The notes under the pieces were generated by a model that worked only from the letters and a program-made list of their open reading frames with translations, was not told the origin of the DNA and did no database searches. A program made the position numbers and the translations under genes. Below are positions 35,487 through 44,512 of a stretch of 64,000 nucleotides of DNA, in pieces. Source of the stretch: B25-G16 sp964549945. GTDB lineage: Bacteria > Desulfobacterota > DSM-4660 > Desulfatiglandales > B25-G16. Numbering within the stretch: position 1 is the stretch's first letter; the number at the start of each line of letters is the position of its first letter. The DNA lies in contig CAZJXD010000009.1 in the NCBI GenBank assembly GCA_964549945.1, forward strand, positions 28,555 to 92,554. Reading direction: 5' to 3'.

Positions 35487-36230
35487 ATGAGCATATACAG
35501 AATTAAACCGCTACCGCTCTCTGTCATCGAGTTAGACATGGCGGTTTTTACCTATCGATTTAATTATGGAAAGAAGATCCGTGTTCCTAATATCGCCTGG
35601 TACATCGAGGGAGCGGATAAGCATATTCTGGTAGACACCTCTGCTGGCGCAGAACTTGCGACCAAGTTTAGGGGATTTCCAGCAGAAGAAATCACCTCAT
35701 TTGAAGAGGCCTTAGCCGGGCTTGGTTTAAGCCCCGCTGACATCGACATCGTTGTCCAGACCCATCTCCATTGGGATCACTGCGCCAATACGCGTAAGTG
35801 CAAGAATGCTAAGGTAATAGTGCAGGAACAGGAGTTGCGATCCGCTCTTGCCCCCCACCCCATCCTTGCGCCCGGTTACAAAAAGGACCTTCTCACGGAT
35901 CTACATTTTATGGTTGTGAGAGGTCACCACGAGGTATGTCCCGGAATCGAGCTTATCCCGACCCCCGGCCACACGCCTGGGGGCCAGTCCGTGTCTATAG
36001 CAACGGCTCGGGGTAAGGCGATTATCACGGGATTCTGTTGCGTAAAAGAGAATTTCGGTCCGCCCGAAGGGGCATCTAAGGAGGTCCGGGAGGTTACCCC
36101 TGTGATCGCCCCAGGTGTCCATTTGAACGTTGTGGAGGGCTTTGAGAGTGTCCTCCTCGTCAAGGGACTCGCGGATATCATTATTCCTCACCACGAGCCT
36201 TCTTTTATGGAAGTTGAGAGTATGCCGTAA
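35487..36230 (+). CDS. Metallo-beta-lactamase-fold protein of the N-acyl homoserine lactonase type
   Basis: 247 residues. The metal site HLHWDH at about residues 92-97 (HxHxDH) is followed by PTPGHTPGGQSV near 153 and HHEPS near 236. Family members open lactone rings, including acyl-homoserine lactones, but many act on other lactones or esters. The Gly-Phe-Cys segment near 177 (ITGFCCVKEN) replaces the usual ITGDA, losing the bridging Asp, so binuclear activity is uncertain. It ends the plus-strand run of the block. Confidence 0.75.
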   Translation: MSIYRIKPLPLSVIELDMAVFTYRFNYGKKIRVPNIAWYIEGADKHILVDTSAGAELATKFRGFPAEEITSFEEALAGLGLSPADIDIVVQTHLHWDHCANTRKCKNAKVIVQEQELRSALAPHPILAPGYKKDLLTDLHFMVVRGHHEVCPGIELIPTPGHTPGGQSVSIATARGKAIITGFCCVKENFGPPEGASKEVREVTPVIAPGVHLNVVEGFESVLLVKGLADIIIPHHEPSFMEVESMP

Positions 36231-36364
36231 AAAAGATGAGAAGGGTTCACCCACACGAAACGTGAGGTCCAGAGAAAAATCTCCCTGTGCTCACAAACCG
36301 GGCTTTGGCCTCACAGGATGACCCTCATTCAGTATGCACAGGAGCAAAGACGGTCACATGCAAT

Positions 36365-36892
36365 TCATGAATCCATCTGTTCTTCTAGGAGGATTTTGGC
36401 GGCAATACGGGCAGCTGTTTCGGGCGGCACACGGCATTTCTTCGGCCCATCATCATCAAGGAACTGTTGTCTGTCTACCGGGTCCATGCTGTTGTAATCC
36501 CTTCCCATTATCTTCAATCGGATATCACCGCACATCGTGCTCCCGAGTTCTTTCTTGAACTCTTCACAAAACCGCCATGCCTTCTGTCTGAACGTAAGCA
36601 CTTCCTCCATTGCCTCAGGCGTATTCGGATCAGGATTATTGACCCTATCTCTTCCAAAGACCAGGCCTAATGCCATGAGTCCGCCTACGACCGCGCCACA
36701 CGTCTCTTTCCTGCTTGCTATTCCCGGCATGAACGTGGCCGCTTTTACAAGATCCTCCCCCCCACCCAACTTAAATTCTTCCTGAAGTGCATAGAGTGTG
36801 CCCTGAGAGCAGCTGATGGAAACTTCCTCGTAATCTCCCGCCTTCTTCGCGACCTGGTCCAAAATTCTCCCTTTTCTTTCTTCGGATAACAT
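36365..36892 (-). CDS. C_GCAxxG_C_C family protein
   Basis: 175 residues with the spaced-cysteine pattern of this putative redox or membrane-associated family: SISCSQGTLYALQEEF near residue 26, ETCGAVVGGLMALGLVFG near 62, and single cysteines in WRFCEEF, STMCGDI and KKCRV. The first motif has Ser-Gln where CAQ or GCA is usual. The function is unknown; members often lie near anaerobic redox genes. It is the last gene of the minus-strand operon, 146 bases after the MmgE/PrpD gene. Confidence 0.75.
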   Translation of the reverse strand: MLSEERKGRILDQVAKKAGDYEEVSISCSQGTLYALQEEFKLGGGEDLVKAATFMPGIASRKETCGAVVGGLMALGLVFGRDRVNNPDPNTPEAMEEVLTFRQKAWRFCEEFKKELGSTMCGDIRLKIMGRDYNSMDPVDRQQFLDDDGPKKCRVPPETAARIAAKILLEEQMDS

Positions 36893-37038
36893 ACAATGCC
36901 TCTTCTTTAATTGAATGAAATCGTTTTCGTGCTAACGATACATTGTCATCGAACCACAAGGAACGATCGAAACAGGAGCCTTTAAGCTGCTTTTAGATGT
37001 GGAGCACTTAAAAAGAGAGCGGGAAAATTATGGCCTGC

Positions 37039-38409
37039 TTATTCGCAAAGCACATCCATCAGTTCACCGATGTCTCCAAGTTCTTCCAACCCCTGGAACA
37101 AATCGAGAGAGCGATCGATCCGTTCAGGGGAGATGGCTCGGGCGGCACATTCTCTGTACTTTTCAGCCAGCTCTGCTTGACTCAGGCGATTACCAGGCCT
37201 TCCTTTGCTCTCAAGAACCTCATGAGAGTAAGCAGTTCCGTCGCGCAGCTCGAGGGTAACCTGCTCCGGGTAGGTCTCCATTCCTAAATATCCACTTGCC
37301 TCCGGTGGATGGACGAAGCTCACCCGTCGGATCAGCTCTTGTACCTTAGGCTCCATAACCCGCTCCGTTCTGTATTGTTCCAGCCCGGCCTTTCTATCAA
37401 CCAGGGCAATGGCCATTCCAAACTCCATGCTGAACTTCGCCTCCGACCCCGTTTTCGGGCGGTGTCGCATCATTATCTGTGGCACCATGTCGCTGGTGCG
37501 GCATTCCACTGACGCCACATTATCCGCCTTTATGTCGTGCTCCTTAATCAAGTAGAGTATGGCATCGAGGCAGCGGTGTCCATCGCCGCAGCAAGGGTAG
37601 GGCTTTATACCCACGCCGTGTTCGACGATAAGCAAGGGGTTGCCCAGGCCTTCGGTCATCTTGTCCGGCTCATACTCGCCACCTGCAGTGAACGCGCTGC
37701 TAAAGCCCAATGGCCCGTCGATGCCATCCACATCTCCTGTGAACCCCTTCTGAGCAAGTAACGCGGCCATCACGCCGTTCCGGGATGCCAGACCAGCATG
37801 AAGTGGTTTGGTCATGGTGCCGAAGTTCTGCCTCACGCCGGAGGCTTCAGAGCTGGCAATGCCCAATGCCATACGAGTCTGGGCCACATCCATCTTCAGT
37901 ATCTTGCAGCACGCCGCTGTGGCGCCCATAGTCCCGAGGGTAGCTGTGGGATGCCAGCTACAATGCTCGTAGTGCCCCCGCCCGACACCGGCTCCAATCC
38001 TCCCACCGACCTCGAAGCCAATGACATAGGCCAACAACATGTCCTTGCCTGATATCCTCTGCCGTTGCCCCAACGCGAGAATCCCGGGCAACAGGGGCGC
38101 AGTGGGATGACCCATCCAGTTGGGGAGTATCCAGTCATCGAAGTCCAGGGCATGGGCCATCGTTCCGTTAGCTAGCGCAGCGCTTTCAGCGGTGGTTTTG
38201 AAGCCGGCAGCAAAAACACCGGCCTCCGGCCTACCGGCACCTTCTTTCACATAATTTGTGATAATCCTTCCCGCGTCTTCCTGTGTGCCGGCAAGGGCAA
38301 CCCCAATGCAGTCAAGTATGGCATCCTTTGCCCAATCAAGTGCCTCCGCGGGAATCTGTTCAAATTCAAGTTCAGCTGCAAACCTTGCCAGCCCCTCTGT
38401 TGCTCCCAT
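37039..38409 (-). CDS. MmgE/PrpD family protein
   Basis: 456 residues. The family contains 2-methylcitrate dehydratase, cis-aconitate decarboxylase and iminodisuccinate epimerase. Typical features are ANGTMAHALDFDDW near residue 80, IGFEVGGRIGAGVGRGHYEHCSWHPTAT split around 128-152, and a C-terminal lid domain. CAGGAGAGC precedes the ATG. The neighbouring aconitase-like and isocitrate-dehydrogenase-like genes suggest that it acts on a tricarboxylic or branched dicarboxylic acid, which is inference. No single reaction can be assigned. Confidence 0.85.
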   Translation of the reverse strand: MGATEGLARFAAELEFEQIPAEALDWAKDAILDCIGVALAGTQEDAGRIITNYVKEGAGRPEAGVFAAGFKTTAESAALANGTMAHALDFDDWILPNWMGHPTAPLLPGILALGQRQRISGKDMLLAYVIGFEVGGRIGAGVGRGHYEHCSWHPTATLGTMGATAACCKILKMDVAQTRMALGIASSEASGVRQNFGTMTKPLHAGLASRNGVMAALLAQKGFTGDVDGIDGPLGFSSAFTAGGEYEPDKMTEGLGNPLLIVEHGVGIKPYPCCGDGHRCLDAILYLIKEHDIKADNVASVECRTSDMVPQIMMRHRPKTGSEAKFSMEFGMAIALVDRKAGLEQYRTERVMEPKVQELIRRVSFVHPPEASGYLGMETYPEQVTLELRDGTAYSHEVLESKGRPGNRLSQAELAEKYRECAARAISPERIDRSLDLFQGLEELGDIGELMDVLCE

Positions 38410-38507
38410 GATGCTCTCCTGTCGTGAAATTCGTTGTTTTGCTATAAAAAACCTAAGACAACCTCAATACGACCTCTCGCATATCGAAATCCCTTTTGGG
38501 AATCCCA

Positions 38508-40352
38508 TCAAATCCTCGTTAGTAGACCCAGTTCAGCGAGTTTTTCCTTTTCAGGGACTCCGTCTGTATCCCAGCCACGGACAGCGTAATATTGCTCCAG
38601 CATCCTTTCAATTTCTGGTAGTTTTTCCGGCGCGTGCAATCCCTCCCTTTTCAGGGTTACGATCCTCTGTGGAAGCTTATCATCTTCGCTCCTGATGCCG
38701 GACCTTACATTATATAATCGTTTAAGGTTGAATATCCTTTCTCCGGTCTTTAGAAATTCCTCAAAATCCATCTCCCAACCGGTGACCCAGTTTAGCCATC
38801 GATGGAAATCCGAGGCTTGCAGGCCAAAAGCAGCAAATTTGCATATCTTTAATGAATCACACAGCGCCATATAATTCTGCAAGGTTGCAACGAATTTACC
38901 TTTCCCTGCCGAACCAAGTCTCTCAGAAGGCTCATATATGCCTAAAGAGGCATCTGTAGCCCTTCCCTCGTACACATAGGCAAATGAATCGGTGTGACAA
39001 GCCCCCCGATTTGAAGTGGCATAGCCAAGGCCAAGACCATTAAAACAGCGAGGATCGTGGGCGGGTAGTTCCAGGCCCTTCACATGGATCGCAAATCGTG
39101 CCGAGTCGTGCCCGAACTCCTCAGAGGCTCGTTTCACGCCCTCTGCCAAGATGTCTCCTATTCCTTGTCTTCGCGCCACCCGGTCAATCAACTCCAACAG
39201 AACATGAGGATTGCCCCATTCGAGCCTTAGACCCTCTGTCTCGGCCCCCGTCAGAACCCCTCGTTCAAAGGCTTCCATTGCAAAAGCCACGACCGCACCT
39301 GTGGTGATTGTATCCAGGCCATATTGATTACACAGCTCATTTCCCTTAGCGATGGCCTCCATACTATCAACTAGGCATGACCCCCCAAGCAATGCTCCTG
39401 TTTCGTATTCGTACCCAGCCCCATCCACGGGTGAGAATGGACCCTCCTTTACCTTCACCACACGGCCGCAGCCCATTGGACATCCATAGCAAGCATACCT
39501 GCCCACCAATATAGTTTCCGCCATCTTGCTTCCCGCAATTTTCTCCGCTCCCTCGCTCCAGCTGCCAAGCTGCCAATTTTTTATGGGTAAATCACCCAGC
39601 ATCTCTGCTGGAGTGATAGATCTAGATGTCCCGTATAGGCTTGCATCCCTGCGCGATTCTTTTATCTTTAAAATTCTCTCCTTAATCTCTGCCTTCAATT
39701 CCGTTGCTTGGTATAAATTCGGTTTTTCTTTCCCTTTTGCCAAAACGATCGCTTTCAACTTCTTCGAGCCCATCACGGCACCTAAACCACATCTGCCGGC
39801 TGCACGTCCGTGTTTTCCATCATGCATGATACTTGCAAATTTCACTAAATTTTCGCCCCCGATCCCGATGCAGGAGACGGCAATCTTGTGCCCTACTTCC
39901 CTCTCGAGAAGTCCTTCAATTTCATAAGTATCCCTTCCCCATAAATGCTTTGCATCTCTTATCTCGATCAGATCGGGTCCAATATAGAGAAATACGGGAG
40001 ATTCGGCAGTCCCTTTGATCACGATCCCATCATAGCCGATGCTCTTTAGCCAGGCCCCCCATTTGCCTCCCACGTCTGACTCTCCCCAAATTCCGGTTAA
40101 GGGTGATTTCGCCACAATGGAATGCCTGTCCGAACTTGGAATGGGGCTGTTTCCAAAAGGCCCGGTGAAATAGGCAAGAATGTTGTCTGGGTCTAGTGGG
40201 CCGGTTTTCTGGTTTGTTTCGTCATATAGAATTTTGGCGCCTAATCCACTACCACCTATAAATTTTCGAGTATCATCGCTCTTCAATTCTTCCTTAACGA
40301 CAGATTTTTCGCTAAGGTTCACCCGCAATATCTTTCCCGCATATCCATGCAT
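38508..40352 (-). CDS. Tungsten-dependent aldehyde:ferredoxin oxidoreductase family enzyme
   Basis: Oxidises aldehydes to acids with ferredoxin, or reduces acids in the reverse direction. From the chosen ATG at 40352 (GAGG seven bases upstream) it has 614 residues and begins MHGYAGKILRVNLS, the AOR start. FIGGSGLGAKILYDE near 35, GGKWGAWLKSIGYDG near 95 (tungstopterin binding) and the 4Fe-4S motif CYGCPMGC near 291, with a distant fourth Cys near 505 (SLKICKFAAF), are visible. The upstream frame to 40412 reads basic residues and is unlikely coding. A broken ferredoxin-flavoprotein fragment lies upstream, so its dedicated electron partner may have been lost. Confidence 0.9.
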   Translation of the reverse strand: MHGYAGKILRVNLSEKSVVKEELKSDDTRKFIGGSGLGAKILYDETNQKTGPLDPDNILAYFTGPFGNSPIPSSDRHSIVAKSPLTGIWGESDVGGKWGAWLKSIGYDGIVIKGTAESPVFLYIGPDLIEIRDAKHLWGRDTYEIEGLLEREVGHKIAVSCIGIGGENLVKFASIMHDGKHGRAAGRCGLGAVMGSKKLKAIVLAKGKEKPNLYQATELKAEIKERILKIKESRRDASLYGTSRSITPAEMLGDLPIKNWQLGSWSEGAEKIAGSKMAETILVGRYACYGCPMGCGRVVKVKEGPFSPVDGAGYEYETGALLGGSCLVDSMEAIAKGNELCNQYGLDTITTGAVVAFAMEAFERGVLTGAETEGLRLEWGNPHVLLELIDRVARRQGIGDILAEGVKRASEEFGHDSARFAIHVKGLELPAHDPRCFNGLGLGYATSNRGACHTDSFAYVYEGRATDASLGIYEPSERLGSAGKGKFVATLQNYMALCDSLKICKFAAFGLQASDFHRWLNWVTGWEMDFEEFLKTGERIFNLKRLYNVRSGIRSEDDKLPQRIVTLKREGLHAPEKLPEIERMLEQYYAVRGWDTDGVPEKEKLAELGLLTRI

Positions 40353-40498
40353 CACATCGCCTCGCGGCTGTGTAGTTCTTTTCCTTCCTCTTGCCCTTCC
40401 AAGATTGCCCAAATTTTTCTTACCGTCTAAGCCGGACTACTTCTATGACAGAATAGTCTCGTGTGGCAATCAGTGGTTTAGCAATTCGCTGTCCCGCC

Positions 40499-40903
40499 TT
40501 ATTCTACGGTTCTGTTGTACTCGGCCCCTGGTGTAATCACAATATTCCAATATTCACCGGATCCCTTCAAGAAACGGTATGTATGGTTTAATCCCGGGGG
40601 AATCCTGACAGCCTTAGGTGAGTCAATGGTATACCACTTCTCGCCAAGCAGAACTTCTACCTTCAATCCGGTCATATCCGCATTATTCCCCTTAAATATG
40701 AACAGGCTTTCATATTCGTGTTTGTGGGGCTCAACGTGCTGTGGGGGATTCTCGACATTCGAAACGGCCCGCAAAATGGCATAAACAGTACCCCCAGGAT
40801 TATTTTTATGATCAGAGAAAACGTACCTCGTTCCGGGACCCGCCTTGTGCTTAATCAACTCCTCAGCACTCCTCGATTCAACATCCAAGATGAGATCTTC
40901 CAT
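40499..40903 (-). CDS. Cupin-fold small protein
   Basis: 134 residues. The beta-barrel metal motif is partly visible: EPHKHEYESLFIFKG near residue 58 (His, His, Glu) and a second His in PPGLNHTYRF near 102. GGAGGT precedes the ATG. Such single-domain cupins may be isomerases, sugar or acid epimerases, or ligand sensors. Context places it in the catabolic operon between the isocitrate-dehydrogenase-like and AOR genes. Confidence 0.75.
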   Translation of the reverse strand: MEDLILDVESRSAEELIKHKAGPGTRYVFSDHKNNPGGTVYAILRAVSNVENPPQHVEPHKHEYESLFIFKGNNADMTGLKVEVLLGEKWYTIDSPKAVRIPPGLNHTYRFLKGSGEYWNIVITPGAEYNRTVE

Positions 40904-40968
40904 AGAGATACCTCCAAATCAAAGTAGGCTGTAATGGATCTAAATAGATCCAAATGGCACGCTCTTCT

Positions 40969-41486
40969 TTAAAAAGAATCGATGCCCATCCCCATTCTGT
41001 CTGAAGCACCCGCACGCCGTGTGGACCCGTCGCTCCTATATGGATGCGCCACCGGCATGCTATATGTTTTTTTGTTATTTGGCACAGAGCAAGCTTTCGG
41101 CTCGAGCACCATAGCAATGGCCCCTTTGGGGCAGACCGCGGCGCAAATGCCTCAGCCTTTGCAGTACGTAAGATCGATGACTATCTCGCCTGTGTGGGCA
41201 TCGAGGGCAATCGCAAGGTGGGGACAGAGCAGCCTGCATATGTCACTGGCCTCACAGCTCACCGTGGTCAGAAACCGAGACACCCACTGTTGACGCCCTT
41301 AGGCCCGAGTACCATACGCATCGTCTCCACACTCGAGACATGACCATCATCGACCACAATGCGGAGGGGTGCCGCAAGATACCGGATGGTAGCCTCCTCA
41401 CACTCCACAGCATACACCTCATCAGAACTGACAGGCATCTCGGCCTCAGTGCGGCAGATATCCTTTTGCTGAATACGGGTGTATTC
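40969..41486 (-). pseudogene. Remnant of a GltD-like flavoprotein with C-terminal ferredoxin domain
   Basis: From 41486 to 41268 the frame encodes RTEAEMPVSSDEVYAV, then IRYLAAPLRIVVDDGHVSS and VETMRMVLG, resembling the middle of FAD-dependent GltD/NfnB-type oxidoreductases. A second frame (41283-40969) encodes ICRLLCPHLAIALDAHTGEI and GICAAVCPKGAIAMVLE, a two-cluster ferredoxin of PorD type. The frame is broken, an in-frame TGA at 41152-41154 replaces the second Cys of one cluster, and Ser replaces the matching Cys in the other. The fragment begins right at the stop of the upstream dehydrogenase gene. Confidence 0.7.
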
Positions 41487-42608
41487 TCAGATTCTTTCCA
41501 CCACTGCCCTCGCCATATCTATTGTCGCGGCTGAACCTCTCATATCGTAAGTCCTGACCTTGCCATCCGCGATTACCGAGGCGATTGCCACTTCCAGGGC
41601 CGCGGCTCTATCTTTTTCCCCCAGCCAGTCAAGCATCAATTTTACCGCGAGCAACATAGCGATAGGGTTGACTTTGTATTGCCCTGCATACTTGGGGGCT
41701 GACCCGTGAGTCGGTTCAAAAATGGCAAACTCATCGCCTATATTTCCACTTGCGGCGAAGCCCAGCCCCCCGACTAATTGCGCCGCTAAGTCTGACATAA
41801 TATCACCGAACATGTTACTGGTGACAATTACTCCGTAATCATGCGGGTTCTTGACAAGCCACATCATCTGGGCATCAATGTTCGTTTCCCGCAGCTCAAT
41901 ATCGGGGTATTCTTCCGCCACCGAGCAAGCTTCACGGCTCATCAGGCCGCTCGTTTCCCATAATATGTTCGACTTCTCCACTAGGGTTACGGTGTGGTAT
42001 CCAAAGTCTTGTGCATACTCAAAAGCCCTTGTCACGATCCTGCGGGCTCCCCTCTTGGTAATCACCCGTAGCGAGATGGCGATTTCATCGCTCGGCACGT
42101 CATCGAACCGCTCCATCGCCCTATTGTGTCTGCTAACAACCTCACGCACCTCATCCGGAAAAGGGAAGAACTCGATGCCGCTGTACAGACCCTCGGTGTT
42201 TTCACGAAAGATTACCATATCTATGTCGTCTCTATAGTTGAGCGGATTGCCTGCGTAAGCCTTACACGGTCGGAGATTGATGTAAAGATCAAACATCTGG
42301 CGTAACTCGACGATGGGACTTCGATAGGCAAACCCCCTTCCTTGGAGTTCCGGGGCCAACTCTCTTTCCGCTTCTTCTTTACCTTTGGAGGTAATGGCTC
42401 CGAATAGCGCACAATCACATTCCTTCAGAACCTTGATGCTTCTTTCAGGCAGTGCGTTGCCTTCATTGCACCAAAAGCTCCATCCCACATCGGTCGGTAT
42501 GTAGTCGGCGTCCAGGGCTACACGGTCCAGCACCATACGAGCGGCGTCCATAACTTCTATGCCGACTCCGTCACCTTCCATCAATGCAATACGATAGGTG
42601 GACCCCAT
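41487..42608 (-). CDS. NAD-dependent isocitrate/homoisocitrate/isopropylmalate dehydrogenase family enzyme
   Basis: Oxidative decarboxylation of a 2-hydroxy-3-carboxy acid. ALMEGDGVGIEV opens the protein; LYINLRPCKAY, FRENTEGLYSGIE near residue 128 and EPTHGSAPKYAG near 310 are diagnostic. RENTEGLYSG favours isocitrate or homoisocitrate dehydrogenase over LeuB, which usually has an E-x-TGG motif there. The ATG at 42608 has a GAGAGG ribosome site and gives 373 residues; an ATG at 42629 is possible. Next to LeuC/LeuD-like genes but with no leuA, it suggests a catabolic acid pathway rather than leucine synthesis. Confidence 0.85.
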   Translation of the reverse strand: MGSTYRIALMEGDGVGIEVMDAARMVLDRVALDADYIPTDVGWSFWCNEGNALPERSIKVLKECDCALFGAITSKGKEEAERELAPELQGRGFAYRSPIVELRQMFDLYINLRPCKAYAGNPLNYRDDIDMVIFRENTEGLYSGIEFFPFPDEVREVVSRHNRAMERFDDVPSDEIAISLRVITKRGARRIVTRAFEYAQDFGYHTVTLVEKSNILWETSGLMSREACSVAEEYPDIELRETNIDAQMMWLVKNPHDYGVIVTSNMFGDIMSDLAAQLVGGLGFAASGNIGDEFAIFEPTHGSAPKYAGQYKVNPIAMLLAVKLMLDWLGEKDRAAALEVAIASVIADGKVRTYDMRGSAATIDMARAVVERI

Positions 42609-42667
42609 CTCTATCCCTCTCCTCTCCATGCTATCCGACCTGCTGTTTTTCGTCTTGCGCGGATTAC

Positions 42668-43207
42668 TCAGTTCCCCAGAAGGAGGCCTTTGGTGAAGCC
42701 TGCCTTAGACCGTTGTTCAACCAATTTCTGGTGAGTATATGGTACAAGCCCACCTACCTCAAATATCCCAAGGACTACTGTGGGCAAGGGTGGAAATGGA
42801 AACACTCCAGCAGCAGAGCGAATTTCTCCCCTTGACAAGTCCACCTGGACTTCCTCCTCATCCCTTATTGCGTCCACAGCCTCCGGGCACGTGAGCGCAG
42901 GGAGTGCCGCATTTAATAAATTTCGATAGTGAATACGGGCAAATGATTTTGCGATAATTGCCCCAACACCAATTTCTTTCAAACAAGTAGCGGCCTGTTC
43001 TCTGGAAGAACCGCACCCCCAGTTTTTACCCGCCACAACAATGTCGTTGGGTTTCACGTGCTTGGCAAAGCGAGCGTCTAGGTCTTCCAAGGCATGCTTT
43101 GCCATCTCCGCAGGATCGGTAACCGTATACGTATATTTGCCGGGGAATATCACATCCGTGTTGACATTATCCCCGTACTTCCACACCCGACCAATAATCG
43201 TTCCCAT
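42668..43207 (-). CDS. Aconitase-family small subunit (LeuD-like)
   Basis: Swivel subunit of an isopropylmalate-isomerase or homoaconitase-type hydro-lyase. The ATG at 43207, after AGGAGG, gives 179 residues starting MGTIIGRVWKYGDNVNTDVI. GKNWGCGSSREQAATCLK near 60 is the substrate-contact loop with Ser-Ser-Arg, and AKSFARIHYRNLLNAALP near 85 is typical. It begins 10 bases after the large-subunit gene. Confidence 0.88.
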   Translation of the reverse strand: MGTIIGRVWKYGDNVNTDVIFPGKYTYTVTDPAEMAKHALEDLDARFAKHVKPNDIVVAGKNWGCGSSREQAATCLKEIGVGAIIAKSFARIHYRNLLNAALPALTCPEAVDAIRDEEEVQVDLSRGEIRSAAGVFPFPPLPTVVLGIFEVGGLVPYTHQKLVEQRSKAGFTKGLLLGN

Positions 43208-43217
43208 AGCATTCCTC

Positions 43218-44471
43218 CTACAAGTCATTCGGATGCGTAATCACGCCAGCCACAGCTGAGGTCGCCACAACAAGAGGGCTTGCCAGATATATCTCGCTGT
43301 CCTTGGTTCCCATCCGTCCCTGGAAGTTTCGATTGGCAGTGCTGATTATCACATCTCCAACTGCGGGTGCTCCCATGTGGTTTCCCATGCAGGGGCCGCA
43401 TCCGGGGCTTTCCACCATAGCCCCCGCCTTTACAAAGGTTTCAATGAATCCAGCTCGAAGCGCTTCTTTGAACACCTCTGCGGAGGCCGGAATGATTATC
43501 ATTCGGGTTCCTGGTGCCACCCGCTGCCCTCTGAGAACAGATGCGGCTGCTGCCAGATCTTCCAGACGCGCGTTCGTACATGTTCCCAAAAACGCCTGGT
43601 CGATCCGACGTCCTGCCACCTCTGAGACTCGTTTCACGTTATCAACGGAATGAGGACATGCAACCATAGGTTCGATCTCGGACGCCTCATATTCCATCAC
43701 TGCCGCATAATTTGCATCCGAATCAGGTAAGAGGGGTGTGTACTGCCGTTTGGCACGTCCAGATAGGTATTCGAAGGTTTTTTCATCAGGTGGAATATAG
43801 CTGTTCTTGATACCCATCTCAGCGGAGATATTGGTTAGCACTGCCCGCTGGCTTAAGCTCATGGCTGAAATTGCACTCCCGTGCCATTCAACCGACATGT
43901 AAAGGCCGCCATCGGCCCCTAGATCACCAATCACACACAACGCGAGGTCTTTTGAGGAAACGCACTCTGGAAATTCACCCCTCACTACGATTTTTAAGCT
44001 CTCCGGTACCCGGAGCCATAGGGAACCAAGAGCCCACACCGAGGCCATTTCACTTCGGCCAATCCCAATACCGAAAGCTCCCATGACCCCAGCATGCGAT
44101 GTGTGGGAATCCGACCCGAAGACAACTTCCCCTGGTAATGCCAATCCCTCCTCGACCAAAACTTGGTGACATATGCCTCTTCCGACGTCAAAAAAATTCC
44201 GGATACCCTGTTCCTTTACAAATTCGCGAATGACTCTGTGATTCTCTGCATGTATCGTCGTAGGTGCCGGTGTTGCATGGTCGAGAACGAAGACCAATGC
44301 ATCCGGATCAAAAACCTTCACCCCTCCCATTTTCTTAAACAGTTCTTGAATAGCCGCTGCGTTGTCGTGGGAAAGAGCAACATCAGGGGTCACTTCGACA
44401 ATTTGACCAGGAATTATTGCACTTTTCCCGGTTTTCTTGGTCAGGACCTTCTCAGCAAATGTCTGACCCAT
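43218..44471 (-). CDS. Aconitase-family large subunit (LeuC-like)
   Basis: 4Fe-4S hydro-lyase, 417 residues from the ATG at 44471 (MGQTFAEKVL). FVLDHATPAPT near 66, VVFGSDSHTSHAGVMGAFG near 120, the cluster Cys in FLGTCTNAR near 297 and in SPGCGPCMGNH near 355 are all present. The protein belongs to the LeuC/HacA group rather than long aconitase. With the LeuD-like subunit and the dehydrogenase it would turn a citrate-like acid into a 2-oxoacid. The substrate is not predictable. The frame upstream to 44522 overlaps gntR and is unlikely. Confidence 0.88.
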   Translation of the reverse strand: MGQTFAEKVLTKKTGKSAIIPGQIVEVTPDVALSHDNAAAIQELFKKMGGVKVFDPDALVFVLDHATPAPTTIHAENHRVIREFVKEQGIRNFFDVGRGICHQVLVEEGLALPGEVVFGSDSHTSHAGVMGAFGIGIGRSEMASVWALGSLWLRVPESLKIVVRGEFPECVSSKDLALCVIGDLGADGGLYMSVEWHGSAISAMSLSQRAVLTNISAEMGIKNSYIPPDEKTFEYLSGRAKRQYTPLLPDSDANYAAVMEYEASEIEPMVACPHSVDNVKRVSEVAGRRIDQAFLGTCTNARLEDLAAAASVLRGQRVAPGTRMIIIPASAEVFKEALRAGFIETFVKAGAMVESPGCGPCMGNHMGAPAVGDVIISTANRNFQGRMGTKDSEIYLASPLVVATSAVAGVITHPNDL

Positions 44472-44512
44472 ATCTCTCTCTTTCTTGACGCCCAACACCC
44501 AAGCAGCGACCT

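Noticed and set aside
36231..36364. Bidirectional terminator between the converging operons
   Set aside because: Only a 6-bp imperfect CCTGTG/CACAGG stem with no T run was seen.
41152..41154. TGA as a selenocysteine codon in a ferredoxin
   Set aside because: The surrounding gene is frame-broken and truncated, and the equivalent Cys of the other cluster is also mutated; no SECIS hairpin was evident.
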